Source of the DNA: Thozetella sp. PMI_491
Taxonomy: Eukaryota > Ascomycota > Sordariomycetes > Chaetosphaeriales > Chaetosphaeriaceae
DNA length: 64,000 bases
Direction: 5' to 3'
NCBI GenBank assembly: GCA_021432635.1
Contig: MU270019.1
Span: 558,001 to 622,000 of the forward strand
Part shown: positions 22,504 through 32,864 of the stretch, in pieces
Layout of the letters: each line of letters opens with the position of its first letter
How positions within the stretch are numbered: the first letter of the stretch is position 1
Translations under genes and position numbers: made by a program
Notes under the pieces: model-generated
What the model saw: only the letters and a program-made list of their open reading frames with translations
What the model was told of the DNA's origin: nothing
Database searches by the model: none

Positions 22504-23204
22504 GCTATAACTCAGTTTAAGCCGTCGCCACGCCTGGGTCCGGCCAAAGGGATGTGAATCCAACAGTTTCCTGCTACCCTAATAGCATATCGCCTAAGCC
22601 TGGGTACTCGGGACGATCTATAATTAAGCTCGCTTCCACTCGAGGAAGATCAGTATTTACTGCTTCTGCTCCCTTACAAGTAGGTGTGTACTACCAGGTA
22701 TACCTCGGATTCGCATCTTTGCAGCCGGTGTATCAATCAGACTACTTTCGATCAGGTTGCACGCGGACAGAATCTATCTCCCGAGTCCGTTTCATTTGAA
22801 TTGCCATCCCTTTCGTCAATGGTTGCCGCCTCGCGACCCAATTCGCTGAGGCTGCTCAAATCACCTCGGCATCCGCCTGGCAAACCTTCCCCACCCCTGT
22901 CGTGCACACACACAAGCGTACACGCGCATACGAGGAGGTGCCCATTACCCCGCAAGCTAGGCATGGGGGCTTGATCGTTTAGAAGCACAAACTGTCACCA
23001 AGGTCATTGCCATTCAATGAGCTGTTTGATCTCCTGCGGGGTGCCGAGGCATAATTTCGCCAACGCCACCTCGTACGTTTAGGGTATTTACGAGGTAGCC
23101 CGTAGGATACTGTACTTTTCAGCTTAGGCAAATAGTGCAGATGTATAGTATCTGGCCCAGCACATCCATCCAGGTAGTACCCAGCCCCCCTAGTGGCGGC
23201 TGTT
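22504..23204. other. Intergenic between esterase end and BVMO start
   Basis: About 700 bp, promoter side of the BVMO gene. Short open frames only; nothing recognised. Confidence 0.5.
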
Positions 23205-24308
23205 TCAAGCTTGCCTGTCCTTTGTGGAGGCTGTAGACTGGAACCAAGCTATCATCCGCTGCATGGCATCACCATCGATACCAAGCTCCGCCTCCACCGC
23301 GATGAAGTCGTGGGCTTCGCTCTCGGATACCTCCAGCTCTACCTTCACATCCGCGTTGTTGGTTCGCACGCTTTCGGCAAAGCGGATCGCATCGTCCCGT
23401 AGTATCTCCTGCTCGCCAGCAGTAACATAGAGTCTTCGGGTCACAGCCCCCAGACCGTTGAACCAGCTCCCAGGAACGTCCAGGGGCATACCCCATCCTC
23501 TGTTCTCTGCAACCTGCGAGTCAAATTCGTATCCTTTAAAGCACCCGTGGGAGATAGCCCGCACAAATTCGGGAGATAGCATGTCCACGTGCTTGTTCTC
23601 CTCGCAAGAGTGAGCGTTTCCGCACGCGCTCAGCCATGGAGAGACAGTGAATGTCCCAGCAAGTGGTTCCTGGATCTTGAGCGGCTCGACACTGGGGTGA
23701 GGGTGAAGCAAGTGTCCGAGAACCTGCACCGCCAGGTTCCCTCCAGCCGAGTCGCCCCCGATGATAATGTCAGACGGATCAGTTCCAGCCTGTATAATAT
23801 GCTTGAGCGCCGAAACGGCCTGTTGGAGCTGTACAGGATACCTTGCTTCCGGAACCAGTGTGTATTGCAAGACGGCCACTGCGCAGTCGATATCAATAGC
23901 TGCCGCTGCCAAGACGTACGCCCGGTAGCACCAATTCAAATGGCCAGCGATGATGGGCGCGATGTATCCGCCACCATGGAAGAATAGAACAATCTTGTTT
24001 GCGGCTGCACGATCCCCAATCCAGTAGAGCGAACCCGTAGTCATGCATTCGATATCAGGTCGCAGCCTACTAAGAGTAAGCTGGTCTTTTTCATGCTTCC
24101 CCTTGTTAAGCTTGTCTGCCATCCATTTCCGATACGTTTCTGGAAAGGTTGGCGCAATAGCTTGGATCTGACGTGGCGTGAAACCTGTCAGTCCTGTTCG
24201 CCAGGCTGCCGCTCTAATGTAGAGTTTCAACGGAATACCTCGCCAATATACGATAAATAGGCTTCGGAAGAAATGTATGGTATGTTTCAACGGGACTAGA
24301 ATAAACAT
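23205..24308 (-). CDS. Alpha/beta-hydrolase, hormone-sensitive-lipase type esterase
   Basis: Single exon, 367 residues. A hydrophobic N-terminus (about 1-25) may anchor it in a membrane. The oxyanion motif HGGGY is at 111-115 and the nucleophile motif GDSAGG has Ser187. A C-terminal EAHDF places the catalytic His at 333, and an acidic EILRDD segment lies about 30 residues before it. These are the marks of the HSL/alpha-beta-hydrolase-3 family, which cleaves short- to medium-chain esters. It is in tandem with the BVMO gene and divergent from the alcohol oxidase gene, so it is a natural candidate to cleave the BVMO ester product; that link is inference. Confidence 0.9.
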   Translation of the reverse strand: MFILVPLKHTIHFFRSLFIVYWRGIPLKLYIRAAAWRTGLTGFTPRQIQAIAPTFPETYRKWMADKLNKGKHEKDQLTLSRLRPDIECMTTGSLYWIGDRAAANKIVLFFHGGGYIAPIIAGHLNWCYRAYVLAAAAIDIDCAVAVLQYTLVPEARYPVQLQQAVSALKHIIQAGTDPSDIIIGGDSAGGNLAVQVLGHLLHPHPSVEPLKIQEPLAGTFTVSPWLSACGNAHSCEENKHVDMLSPEFVRAISHGCFKGYEFDSQVAENRGWGMPLDVPGSWFNGLGAVTRRLYVTAGEQEILRDDAIRFAESVRTNNADVKVELEVSESEAHDFIAVEAELGIDGDAMQRMIAWFQSTASTKDRQA

Positions 24309-24949
24309 TTAGCTCGGGTGGTACCAGGGCCCGGCCGATCCGATCGTACCAATTGTTAAAAGACGGATCACAAGGTCCAGCTTCTCTGTCAAGGTTAGAC
24401 GTCGCTTATAATCGTTTCCCTGTGTCATCATCATCAGCCTCTATCACACCAAGCTTGAAGTATATTATTTTGTCAGTTCCTACCATCTTAGGAGCTTCAG
24501 ACAGCGCATCTCAGAGACAGATGTTGCTACCCTGCTTAACAGTGCGTGGCATACCAACGGGCGGCATTTAAATATGGAAACCGGCGCTTCCACCGCCCAG
24601 AGGCTCCCACGAGTGGTGACCTTTTTGCGCCCATGTCAAATACTCCATTGCACTAGCACCGTACATGTATTGTTCCAATTGTCCTACCCATTAAATGCAC
24701 CGCGGCCCCTCGGGGGTTGGGCCTCGGTTGTACTTCCCCGCATCCCGCAGTGGTGGCCGCAAGTCGACTATTCATGCATCCTTCCTGTTTCGTCTAGCCA
24801 GAAGAGGAGATGCAGCCGTGAGCCGATTGATATACCACGACGACGCATGACCTCTATTATGTAGCTGTTCACTCCTGGATGAACTGAAGGTATCGCCTGT
24901 CGGGCCTACGGTCACTGTGCGGCCTCGAGATCTTACGGCAAGAGTGACT
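24309..24949. other. Divergent promoter region, esterase and alcohol oxidase
   Basis: 641 bp between two outward-reading genes, so regulation could be shared. I see no clear palindrome or repeated site in it. Confidence 0.4.
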
Positions 24950-27433
24950 ATGACATCGCAGCTAACGGCACCGACGGCCATTGGGCTCCCCCCTTTGGCC
25001 AGCGAGGGACTTACCACTGCTGCACAATGGAGGGTCCTAATGGCTTTCATGGATACGGTGATACCGGCTATTACCAAGGGGAGCACAGTATCAGCGACGA
25101 CTGTCTCCGAAAGTGATCATTTGAAGATCAAGAGGGCTCTCGAGCAGGACAATGTCGACACAAGTATGCTCGATGAGTACCTAGCAGAGCAGCCAACCTA
25201 CATACCTCTCTTTCGAGATGTGTTGAAGGTAGCTTTAGACGGACTCCCGTCGGATAGTAGGAGTTTCCTCTTCGGACTGCTATCTTTTCTTAGGTAGGTC
25301 ACGCCGTCTGTCCATGAGCATCTTTGCTGTGTCGTATTTATGGCAGCAGAAAACCCTGTTTGCATTGGCCACAAATCTGACTGGACATAGTACCCGTGCC
25401 GGTGTTCTAGTGTTAACCGGATATGGCACCCCATTTGACCAACTCCCTGTGAATGTTCGCACACAGCTTATCATCAATTGGAGGAACTCTTGGATCACTC
25501 CCCTCAAGGTCATAGCGAAAACAATGACAGCTCTCGCCACGAACATTTACATACGAACAAGCCCGACAATCAACGCTCTTATATCTTTTCCTACGGTCCC
25601 CGAAACTTGGTCTCCCAAGCCCAACTATCCGTTCGAATTCCTTCAATTCCCAAGGTCCTCTGTACCGATACAGGTGGATACCGAGGTACTCATCGTCGGT
25701 TCCGGCTGTGGCGCAGGTGTCTGCGCCAAGAACCTCTCAGAACGAGGTCATCGTGTTCTCGTCGTCGACAAGGGTTTTTTTTACCCCAACTCCGCTTTTC
25801 CGATCTCACAAGCCACCGGATACAACGCACTGTTTGAGGGTGGCGGTCTTCTGAGCACTGATGATGGTTCTGTTAACGTCACGGCTGGTAGCTGCTGGGG
25901 CGGCGGCGGGACAGTCAACTGGAGCGCGAGCCTCCAACTCCAAGGATACGTCCGCAAGGAGTGGTCCGAGTACCATGGCCTTCCGTTCTTCCAGTCTCCT
26001 GCGTTTCAAGATTGCCTAGACCGCGTGTGCGAGACAATGCAGGTGAAGGAGACGCCGCAAAACCACGGTAATCGGGTGCTGCTTGAGGGAGCACGCAGGC
26101 TAGGCTGGCATGCCAAGATCATACCTCAGAACACGGGGGGATGTGCGCACGAAGATGGGCATTGCTCCTTTGGGTGCTGGAATGGTGAAAAGCAGGGCCC
26201 GTCTAATCGATGGCTGCCTGACGCAGCCAACCATGGCGCGCGCTTTATCGAGGGGTTCAAAGTCGACAAAGTTTTATTCGATTCGTCTAAGGGCCAGAAA
26301 CGAGCCCGGGGGGTCATCGGTACCTGGACTTCAAGGTCGCCAGATGGGAGCTCCACTGGGTCTCTCCAGGCGAGGACAGTTCAGGAGGTTATCATCAGGG
26401 CAAGCACAGTTATCATCAGCTGTGGAACGCTCCAGAGCCCTCTGCTTCTAATGCGAAGCGGGATCAAGGTGAGGCAATCATGAATTAGAAAATCTCAGGC
26501 TAACAAGTAGCGCAGAACAAGCACGTTGGCAAGAATTTGCATCTACATCCGGTCAACATCATTGCGGGCGTCTTTGATCACGATGTGAAGCCGTGGGAAG
26601 GTAAACATACACCTCGCCATTAGAGCTAAGCAATTATAGTCATCCTTGGGTGCTAAAAATCTATGAATCAGGATCTTGCCTCACCTCAGTTTGCACCACC
26701 TTCGAAAATTTGGATGGCGAGGGCCATGGTGTGAAACTTGAGCCGCTCTCAATGATGGTATGTCAACCATTGTTGCGATTCTCTAAACCGTGCTAATTTA
26801 GCCGACCGCCAGCCTTCGTTTGCTTTAAACCTTTTGAACTGGAACAATGGAGCCGACTATAAGCAACTCGCACTCAAATACCGCCATATGAACTCGTACT
26901 TTACTCTTAATAGAGACCGCGACACGGGCTACGTATATCCAGATCCAACCACGGGTAACCCCCGCATGTCCTACACCCCATCCGCCTTCGATCTCAAATC
27001 GAACATGGTCGGCATGGTAGCCCTAGCTAGAATTTTGCATAACCAGGACGCTTCCGAGATCCACCCGAATCTTCCCGGTGTAAAGCCTTTCATCCGGAAC
27101 AGTGCAGCCGCAGGAAGCGGCCCAGGCCTCCCAGACCCGGAGTTCGAAGCATGGCTAGAAGAAATGCAGAGGTTGGGTATCAAGCCGCCTCTGCCTTCAA
27201 CGACTGCTGCACACCAAATGGGAACCTGCCGTATGAGTGCGAACCCGAAGGGCGGTGTGGTTGGCCCAACTGGTCAGGTCTGGGGTACCGAAGGTCTGTA
27301 TGTTGCTGATGCCAGTGTCTTCCCCAGCGCAAGTGGAGTCAATCCGATGGTCACCAATATGGCGATTAGCGACTGGATCAGCCAAAATATTTCTGACTCT
27401 ATTTATAAAACAAAATCAGGAGCAAGGCTTTAG
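24950..27433 (+). CDS. Long-chain alcohol oxidase (GMC-type flavoprotein)
   Basis: Five exons (24950-25293, 25391-26468, 26516-26600, 26672-26757, 26813-27433), 737 residues, close to the usual size of fungal and plant long-chain fatty alcohol oxidases. The N-terminal region includes FLFGLLSFLSTRAGVLVLTG after splicing. FAD binding is seen at VLIVGSGCGAG (GxGxxG at 218-224), with a GGGGTVNWSASL motif, and the GMC C-terminus has AAHQMGTCRM and VNPMVTNMAI with the conserved His and Asn. The last intron ends at CGCCAG (26812), not at the TTTAG 10 bp earlier, because only that keeps the frame. Members oxidise fatty alcohols to aldehydes with O2 in peroxisomes or ER membranes. It fits as the third step after BVMO and esterase. 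Confidence 0.9.
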
Positions 27434-29239
27434 TTGCTAATGGACTTCGATGCTGCATCCTATACGCTAGCCTCGCGTATTGATTGGGCCTCGGTAAGGG
27501 GCTGAAGCGGTTGTCGGCATAGCTACCACCCCTAGATAAGTCTGAAAGGAACTCTATCTACCCGAGCGAGAGTTCACATAGCCATATACTTCAATAACAG
27601 ACTTCAAAGGTCGTTGCATCTAAAGGAGCGGAAGTCTAGGGAGCAATTAGTAGCACGGTGATCCAGCTAGGCGTGGGAAGACAGCAGGCGTAATTACAGA
27701 GTACCCATACTACACCACACCCGTCTGGTATGAGCCCGTCCTCGGTGCCTTTTGAAAAGCAAGCTATCTCTCATCTACCGAGACCATTGGCGAGCCGACC
27801 TGGAGGACTGTGTCAGCCCGCTGCCTCGACGCGGAGCTCGGCTGCAAGAGATGCCGATACACATCTTGAGCCGAGATTCACATCAAGAGCCGATAGACAC
27901 GAGCGGGAAGCATACGCGAACGACCTTTCATGGATATAAGATGGATGCCAGCATCGGGAGGTGGGGTGGAAGGGCAGTTGAGTATAGCTACCGCAAGAAG
28001 GTTCGTCAGATTACGTGTATAATGCGTAGGCATATTGCGATTAAACGATGAAAGCAGCTACTCTATGACTATGACGGCTTCAAAGAGGCAATATCCTGAT
28101 GCTACACGTCTTGAACAAGCAGGAGTATATTCAGGCTTTCCCACGGCATGTACGTGCTATGCATGCACGTGGCTCGCTTAATTGGTGTTCATTTGAGTGT
28201 TTACGTCTTTAAGTAATCCACGAGAGAGAACCTATCAGAAGACGTATCGCGGCAAGGCCCAAGTGACGCCCGGTGACGACGTAGAGGGTGAGGGCAGTAG
28301 ATTCAGAGACTGCGCTCTATTGCCGTCTGAAGGTTGCTACGTTTCAATCTCGCTTCGACACAATACAGATAGCTGAGGGGTCTCTGTAATCCTAGCCCGT
28401 AAGCCTCGGGTACAGGAGCTTGGCATCTTGAGCCTACACGTTGGCTCTCCTCGGCGTCTGAGAGCTGGGAGCCAGGGAAACATGATTGATCATGTGCTAC
28501 CCCACATTTTGTTTTTCCCTCAATGATGGATCGTTACCTGCTGCAGAAAAACGGAGTGCGTTTGGTTAAATACCGGGTGTCCATGGCGCACCTTAATATA
28601 AGGATATTAATCGCAGCATGTTTTAGCCAAGAATAGTAAACCGGAGTGAGTTGAGCACCACCCCAGGAAGATTTCGTCCGCAAACCGTGTTATTGGGCCT
28701 CGCTTCTGAAAATCTCGTGGTATAGCAGCACATATAGAAGTGGAAGCCAAGGCGAGACGCAATCATGGGGCCGGCCAGTCTTTCCGCAGGCTCTTTCGTG
28801 TTCAGGCCCTCTCTCCTCGTCTCTAGTCCAAGCGGTGCGCAGAGTTTTAGATTTGGCATCTCGGCAAATTTCGCTGCCTTGCTTTCCCAACGTTAGCATC
28901 CAGCGCGGTCTGGGGAACAAACACGCCGCAGGTGCTCCATTCGCTCCCCGGCGACATGTTTCCCCTCCAGCCCGCCAAGCACCCCGGCTCATTTGTTCTA
29001 GAACCGGGGTCCCCATTCTTGGTCTCTAAATAGAGTCACTGGTAGTACGATGACGAGTCCCCCAGGCGGGGGCGGCTCGGATGTTGTATGTACTGCACCT
29101 CGCTAACGTGGATCTTCCACGTTCTCCAGACGATGTATAAATCTCTTAAGATGCAGGCCTGGGCGATTCCCAGGATTTGCGTTCCAGCACAAGACTTCTT
29201 TTGGTCGTCCCGAGATCCGATTCGGAAGAAGCCGTCAAG
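27434..29239. other. Long intergenic stretch before the LysM gene
   Basis: 1.8 kb without a supported gene. Short open frames on both strands lack recognisable features. Confidence 0.45.
29136..29143 (+). promoter_or_regulatory. TATA box of the LysM gene
   Basis: TATAAATC about 100 bp upstream of the ATG at 29240, a fitting spacing for a fungal TATA element. Confidence 0.4.
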
Positions 29240-30187
29240 ATGGTGCGTATGTGGACCTCCCTAAGCCTTCTTGGCCTTTTTGGCGCGAACGCCCTCGCGG
29301 CCAGCAACGTGGCATGCACTCGGACGGCCACTGCCAAGGCAGGTGACACCTGCGCCTCTCTCGGGGCCACCTATAGCCTGAGCGTAACGGATTTCCTTCG
29401 TGCCAACCCGGGTATCACCGTCTGCACCCTTGTTGCCGGTGCTAGCTACTGTGTTGCTGCCGATGGGTCGACGGCGACGGCGGCCCCTCCAACGGCTACG
29501 GCTGGTCGCCCGCCGTCTTCCTCGAGCCCGGCTCAGCCCACAGGAAGCCTTATCCCGAGCCCGGATGGAAGTGACGGTATCTGCGGAGGCCAATACACCT
29601 GTCTTGGCTCTGTGTACGGCGACTGCTGCTCTCTCGTTGGCTACTGCGGCAACTCTACCGACTACTGCGGCGAAAACTGCAATCCCCTCTTCGGTCGGTG
29701 TGGTGGCGGCACCGCCCCGGAGGCCGGCACCGGCACTGTCACCGTGACAGTGACGGTTGGTGGGGGTGCGGGTGCGACTTCCACGGTCACGATCACGAAA
29801 CTGCAGACACAAACAGCCACCGTGACCAAGACCGTCACTGCTACGCCGACGGCAACGCCGACGCCAAGCCCGGTTCTGCAGGGCACAAACAATCGCTGTA
29901 TGTGAACCACTGACAACTCGACCTGAAACTTAGACTGCTAGAAAGCTGTACTGACACTGCTCGTGATTCAAGGCAACAAGTGGTACCAGGTCAAGGCCAC
30001 CGATCGCTGCCAGGCTATCGCAAGAACCTACGGGATCACCACTACCCAGATCTCCTCGTGGAATCCAAATGTAAGACGGCGTTACTTCGCACCCCAGTTA
30101 CCACAGCTAACTCAGGACTAGTTCGACTGCTATGATGTGGAAGATTTCGGAGGCTATTACATCTGCGTTGGCGTTGCATCGCCGTAA
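29240..30187 (+). CDS. Secreted LysM - chitin-binding type 1 - LysM protein
   Basis: Three exons (29240-29897, 29973-30070, 30122-30187), 273 residues. Signal peptide about 1-20 (ending ANALA), first LysM about 24-73 (CTRTATAKAGDTC...VCTLVAGASYCV), Pro/Ser/Thr linker, hevein-type ChtBD1 about 113-154 (CGGQYTCLGS, GDCCSLVGYCG, CGENC), a Thr/Val-rich linker rich in TVTVTV, and a second LysM about 222-269 (KWYQVKATDRCQAIA, SSWNPNFDCYDVED). The intron 2 acceptor is the TAG at 30119-30121, needed to join WNPN to FDCYD. Such proteins bind chitin or its fragments in the wall or apoplast, protecting hyphae or hiding chitin from a host. It ends 173 bp from the end of the convergent metalloprotease-like gene. 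Confidence 0.9.
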
Positions 30188-30360
30188 GCGTCTAGTTCTG
30201 TAAGAGTAAAAGTCTGAGTTTATTCCACGGAGCGGGGGTGGGAGAGAGAGTACATCAACGCAATAAATTATTAGGCACAGGGGCTAGGACTCGGGGCAAT
30301 AGCAGCATAGCCATCCTAGTTTCTTCCTGTTTCAAAAATTTCTAAGCCAAATCATGTCTG

Positions 30361-32864
30361 TCAAAGCAGCAAGAATGTGCTACTAAGCACAGCCAATAAC
30401 CAAGCCAAGCTCATCCTAAGACAGAATGGAACTATCTGCACCACTGCCGCACTCACAACCACGTGGCTTGGGCTAGAACTCGCTACAACGGACGGAGTAG
30501 TAACAAGTGTCGAGCCAGCGGTTGTCATCCCGGACCCGGATGTGGTTGGACTACGGCCCAAGCTGGTTGTGCCGCTCAACGTAGTCGCACCAGCTGCCGG
30601 GGGAGAGGTCGCTTCGCTCGGTGGAGTCGTGTCCGACGGCGGCAATGCAGTATCGCTATTGCTTCCGCCTTGTCCAAATGCTTGGCCTCCGTCCTGCACC
30701 GATAAGGTCTTTTGGTTCCGGATTAGGGCAGCCTGCGCCATGATATCGGGACATTTTCCGTCTACAAGGTCCTGCATCGTTGAACGCTTGTTCTTCGTCT
30801 GACTAGGATTCAGCAATGGGTGGCATTCTCCGCTGCGGTATCCTCGGCGGAATTCCAGAGCACGGGCAAATATAGCCGCCTTTTGGTCAGTAGAGAAACT
30901 ATAGCTTGGAATAAGGCCAGCGCAGCTTGAAAACTGCAGCACCATCTGTCAGCACTTCCATACGCACCCTTTAAATGTAGCAATTGAAACTCACGCTCAT
31001 ATAGTTATAAATGGGCTCCTTTGGCCCTCCAATGCATATTTGCTGCTCGCAGTCGAATGCGACTCCGACCCAGCCTCGCGTCTGCGATCGTTTAAGAAGC
31101 TTCGGCGCAGCTTTGCAGTCGTCTTCCTCCCGCTCGACGGTTTCTTCGAAGCTATGGGGCAAGCCACACCAGTGTCCTACGTCGTGCACAAGGCCCGTTG
31201 CCGCTCCGCCGCGAAGTTTTCGCTCCTCTATGACGATGCCGTCGAGTGAGCCGGCATAGTCTTCTGGAAACGTTGTATACTAGATATAAGCTTTAGTCAC
31301 AGTTGTATAGTTTGCATCACCCTTGACGATCTACTTACCCCGTACAGATCTTTGTCCCCGTTTGCTCTTTGCAAATTATTGATGAGCCACACGTTGAGGG
31401 TCAGTCTATCTCCAACATGCGACATCGTCTGCCATGCTTTGAGGCGAGGTTCATTCTTCGTTGTCCACGCCCAGCTCTCCCCAGGTGGCGGGTTCCACGA
31501 TGTGTTGCCACTCAGGGTGAAGTAGATACCGATCGGGTTGAAGACACTGTTCAGAAGTTGGTGCTGCGAACAAGTTAGTTTCTCTCTTCTCTAAGGGTTG
31601 ACTATGTACGAGATAAGATGTGAAATACCTGCTCTTGCATCCTCTCAAGCAGCATTTGAGGCACAGGGGCATCGTAACCCTCGCGAATGTAGTGATACCA
31701 CAAGGTGACATCCAGCCTCGAGACGATATCACATTGCACGGAGCCCCTGAGGTCGCGTCCATCCAACTCCAAGTCACCGACCAGGTATTTACGGAGAAAC
31801 CCGCGCTTGGCAAGGGAAACCGTACAATCCGGTGGCGAAGGAGCCACAAATAGGTTGTCTTGGTCCACCGGGGCTGGGGAGGTAGAGGCAAAGCTCTCAA
31901 AGAGAACTGTCTCCATTATAGCAACCCGTTCCGACTCCGGTCCTGTCATCTGCCGCAGGGGAAGGTTGACCTGCTCCTCTAGCATCTTTTCCTGACTCGA
32001 TATACCTTGATCGGTAACCGGGGTCTTTGACTGGCCGCCCCGCGACACTTCTACCTGCTGTGGTGCAACCTGCTCACCTGAGGGGCTGCCTTGTCCCCCA
32101 AGCGTGGGCGCCGCACCACCGCCAGGCCCTAGGTTCTGGCCCGTCTCGGCTGTGGTGGACATAGATGGTGGCTCCGGTGTGCCTGGAGTTGTATTACCCT
32201 GTGTTGTTGGCTCTGGAGGGGGTGGGGGTGGGGGTATCGATTCGGTCGATGGGGCTGTCGTGGGGGCTGGTGGTGGTGGCGGTAGCGGCGATGACAATGA
32301 TGTCACCTGATCGGGCGCGGCTGTTGGGCTTGTTTCTTGCGGGGCTAAGCTTGACGTATCTGTGCTCAAGGTGGTGGAGATAGAGCTGGGTGTAAGAGAC
32401 CCTTCGGAACTGGTAGAAGAGCTTGACTGCGCAACTGATGCAGTCGTGAGGCTGGACGTCGTGGAACCAGGGGTAGTTGTAGAGGTAGATGTAGCCGTAG
32501 AGCTAGGCGTTGACGTAGATGAGAAGGATAATGTCGAGGAGAAAGAAGTTGACGACGTAGTTGAAAAAGTAGTAGTGGAGGTTAAGGATGTAGAGGAGGA
32601 TGTAGAGGAGGAGGTAGAAGAGGATGTAGAGGAGGATGTAAAGGAAGAGGTAGAGGAGGAGGTAGAGGAGGATGTAGAGGATGTAGAGGAGGAGGTAGAG
32701 GAGGATGTAGAGGAAGAGGCAGTCGTTGACAAGCTGGTGCCACTGGTGGATGACAAACTCGATATGCTACTTGTGATGGAGCTACTGGAGCTAGTTTGGG
32801 CGTATAGTAGAGTGTAACAGAGTGAAGCGGCCGCGAGCCACCTAAGTAAAGATTTGCGCATCAT
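30361..32864 (-). CDS. Mucin-like, probably GPI-anchored M43-type metalloprotease homologue with HDxxH site
   Basis: Four exons (32864-31629, 31563-31339, 31279-30995, 30933-30361), 772 residues. Signal peptide about 1-23; Ser/Thr tract about 24-185; Pro-rich segment about 195-245. From about 320 the chain resembles the M43 pappalysin/cytophagalysin fold: FNPIGIYFTLSGNTSW, DRLTLNVWLINNL, YTTFPEDYAGSLDGIVI, then VHDVGHWCGLPHSF and the Met-turn YNYMSFSS (Met581). Zinc ligands His519, His523 and His529 are present, but the general-base Glu is Asp520. The C-terminus is Ser/Thr-rich and ends in a hydrophobic run (LAWLLAVLSSTFLLL), as for GPI attachment. Asp can support only weak catalysis in gluzincin/metzincin folds, so a binding or low-activity role is possible. 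It lies tail-to-tail with the chitin-binding protein gene. Confidence 0.78.
32587..32720 (+). repeat. Purine-rich minisatellite coding the Ser/Thr tract
   Basis: Near-perfect repeats of GATGTAGAGGAG/GAGGTAGAGGAG on the plus strand. They lie inside the minus-strand gene and encode its SSTSSST-type tract. Length variation between strains is likely. Confidence 0.8.

Noticed and set aside
20637-24308. Secondary-metabolite core cluster around the BVMO
   Set aside because: No PKS, NRPS, terpene synthase or prenyltransferase was seen within the window.
28260-28370. Stretch with a weak tRNA-like B-box (possible SINE or tRNA relic)
   Set aside because: No acceptor or anticodon stem pairs and no A-box at the right distance.
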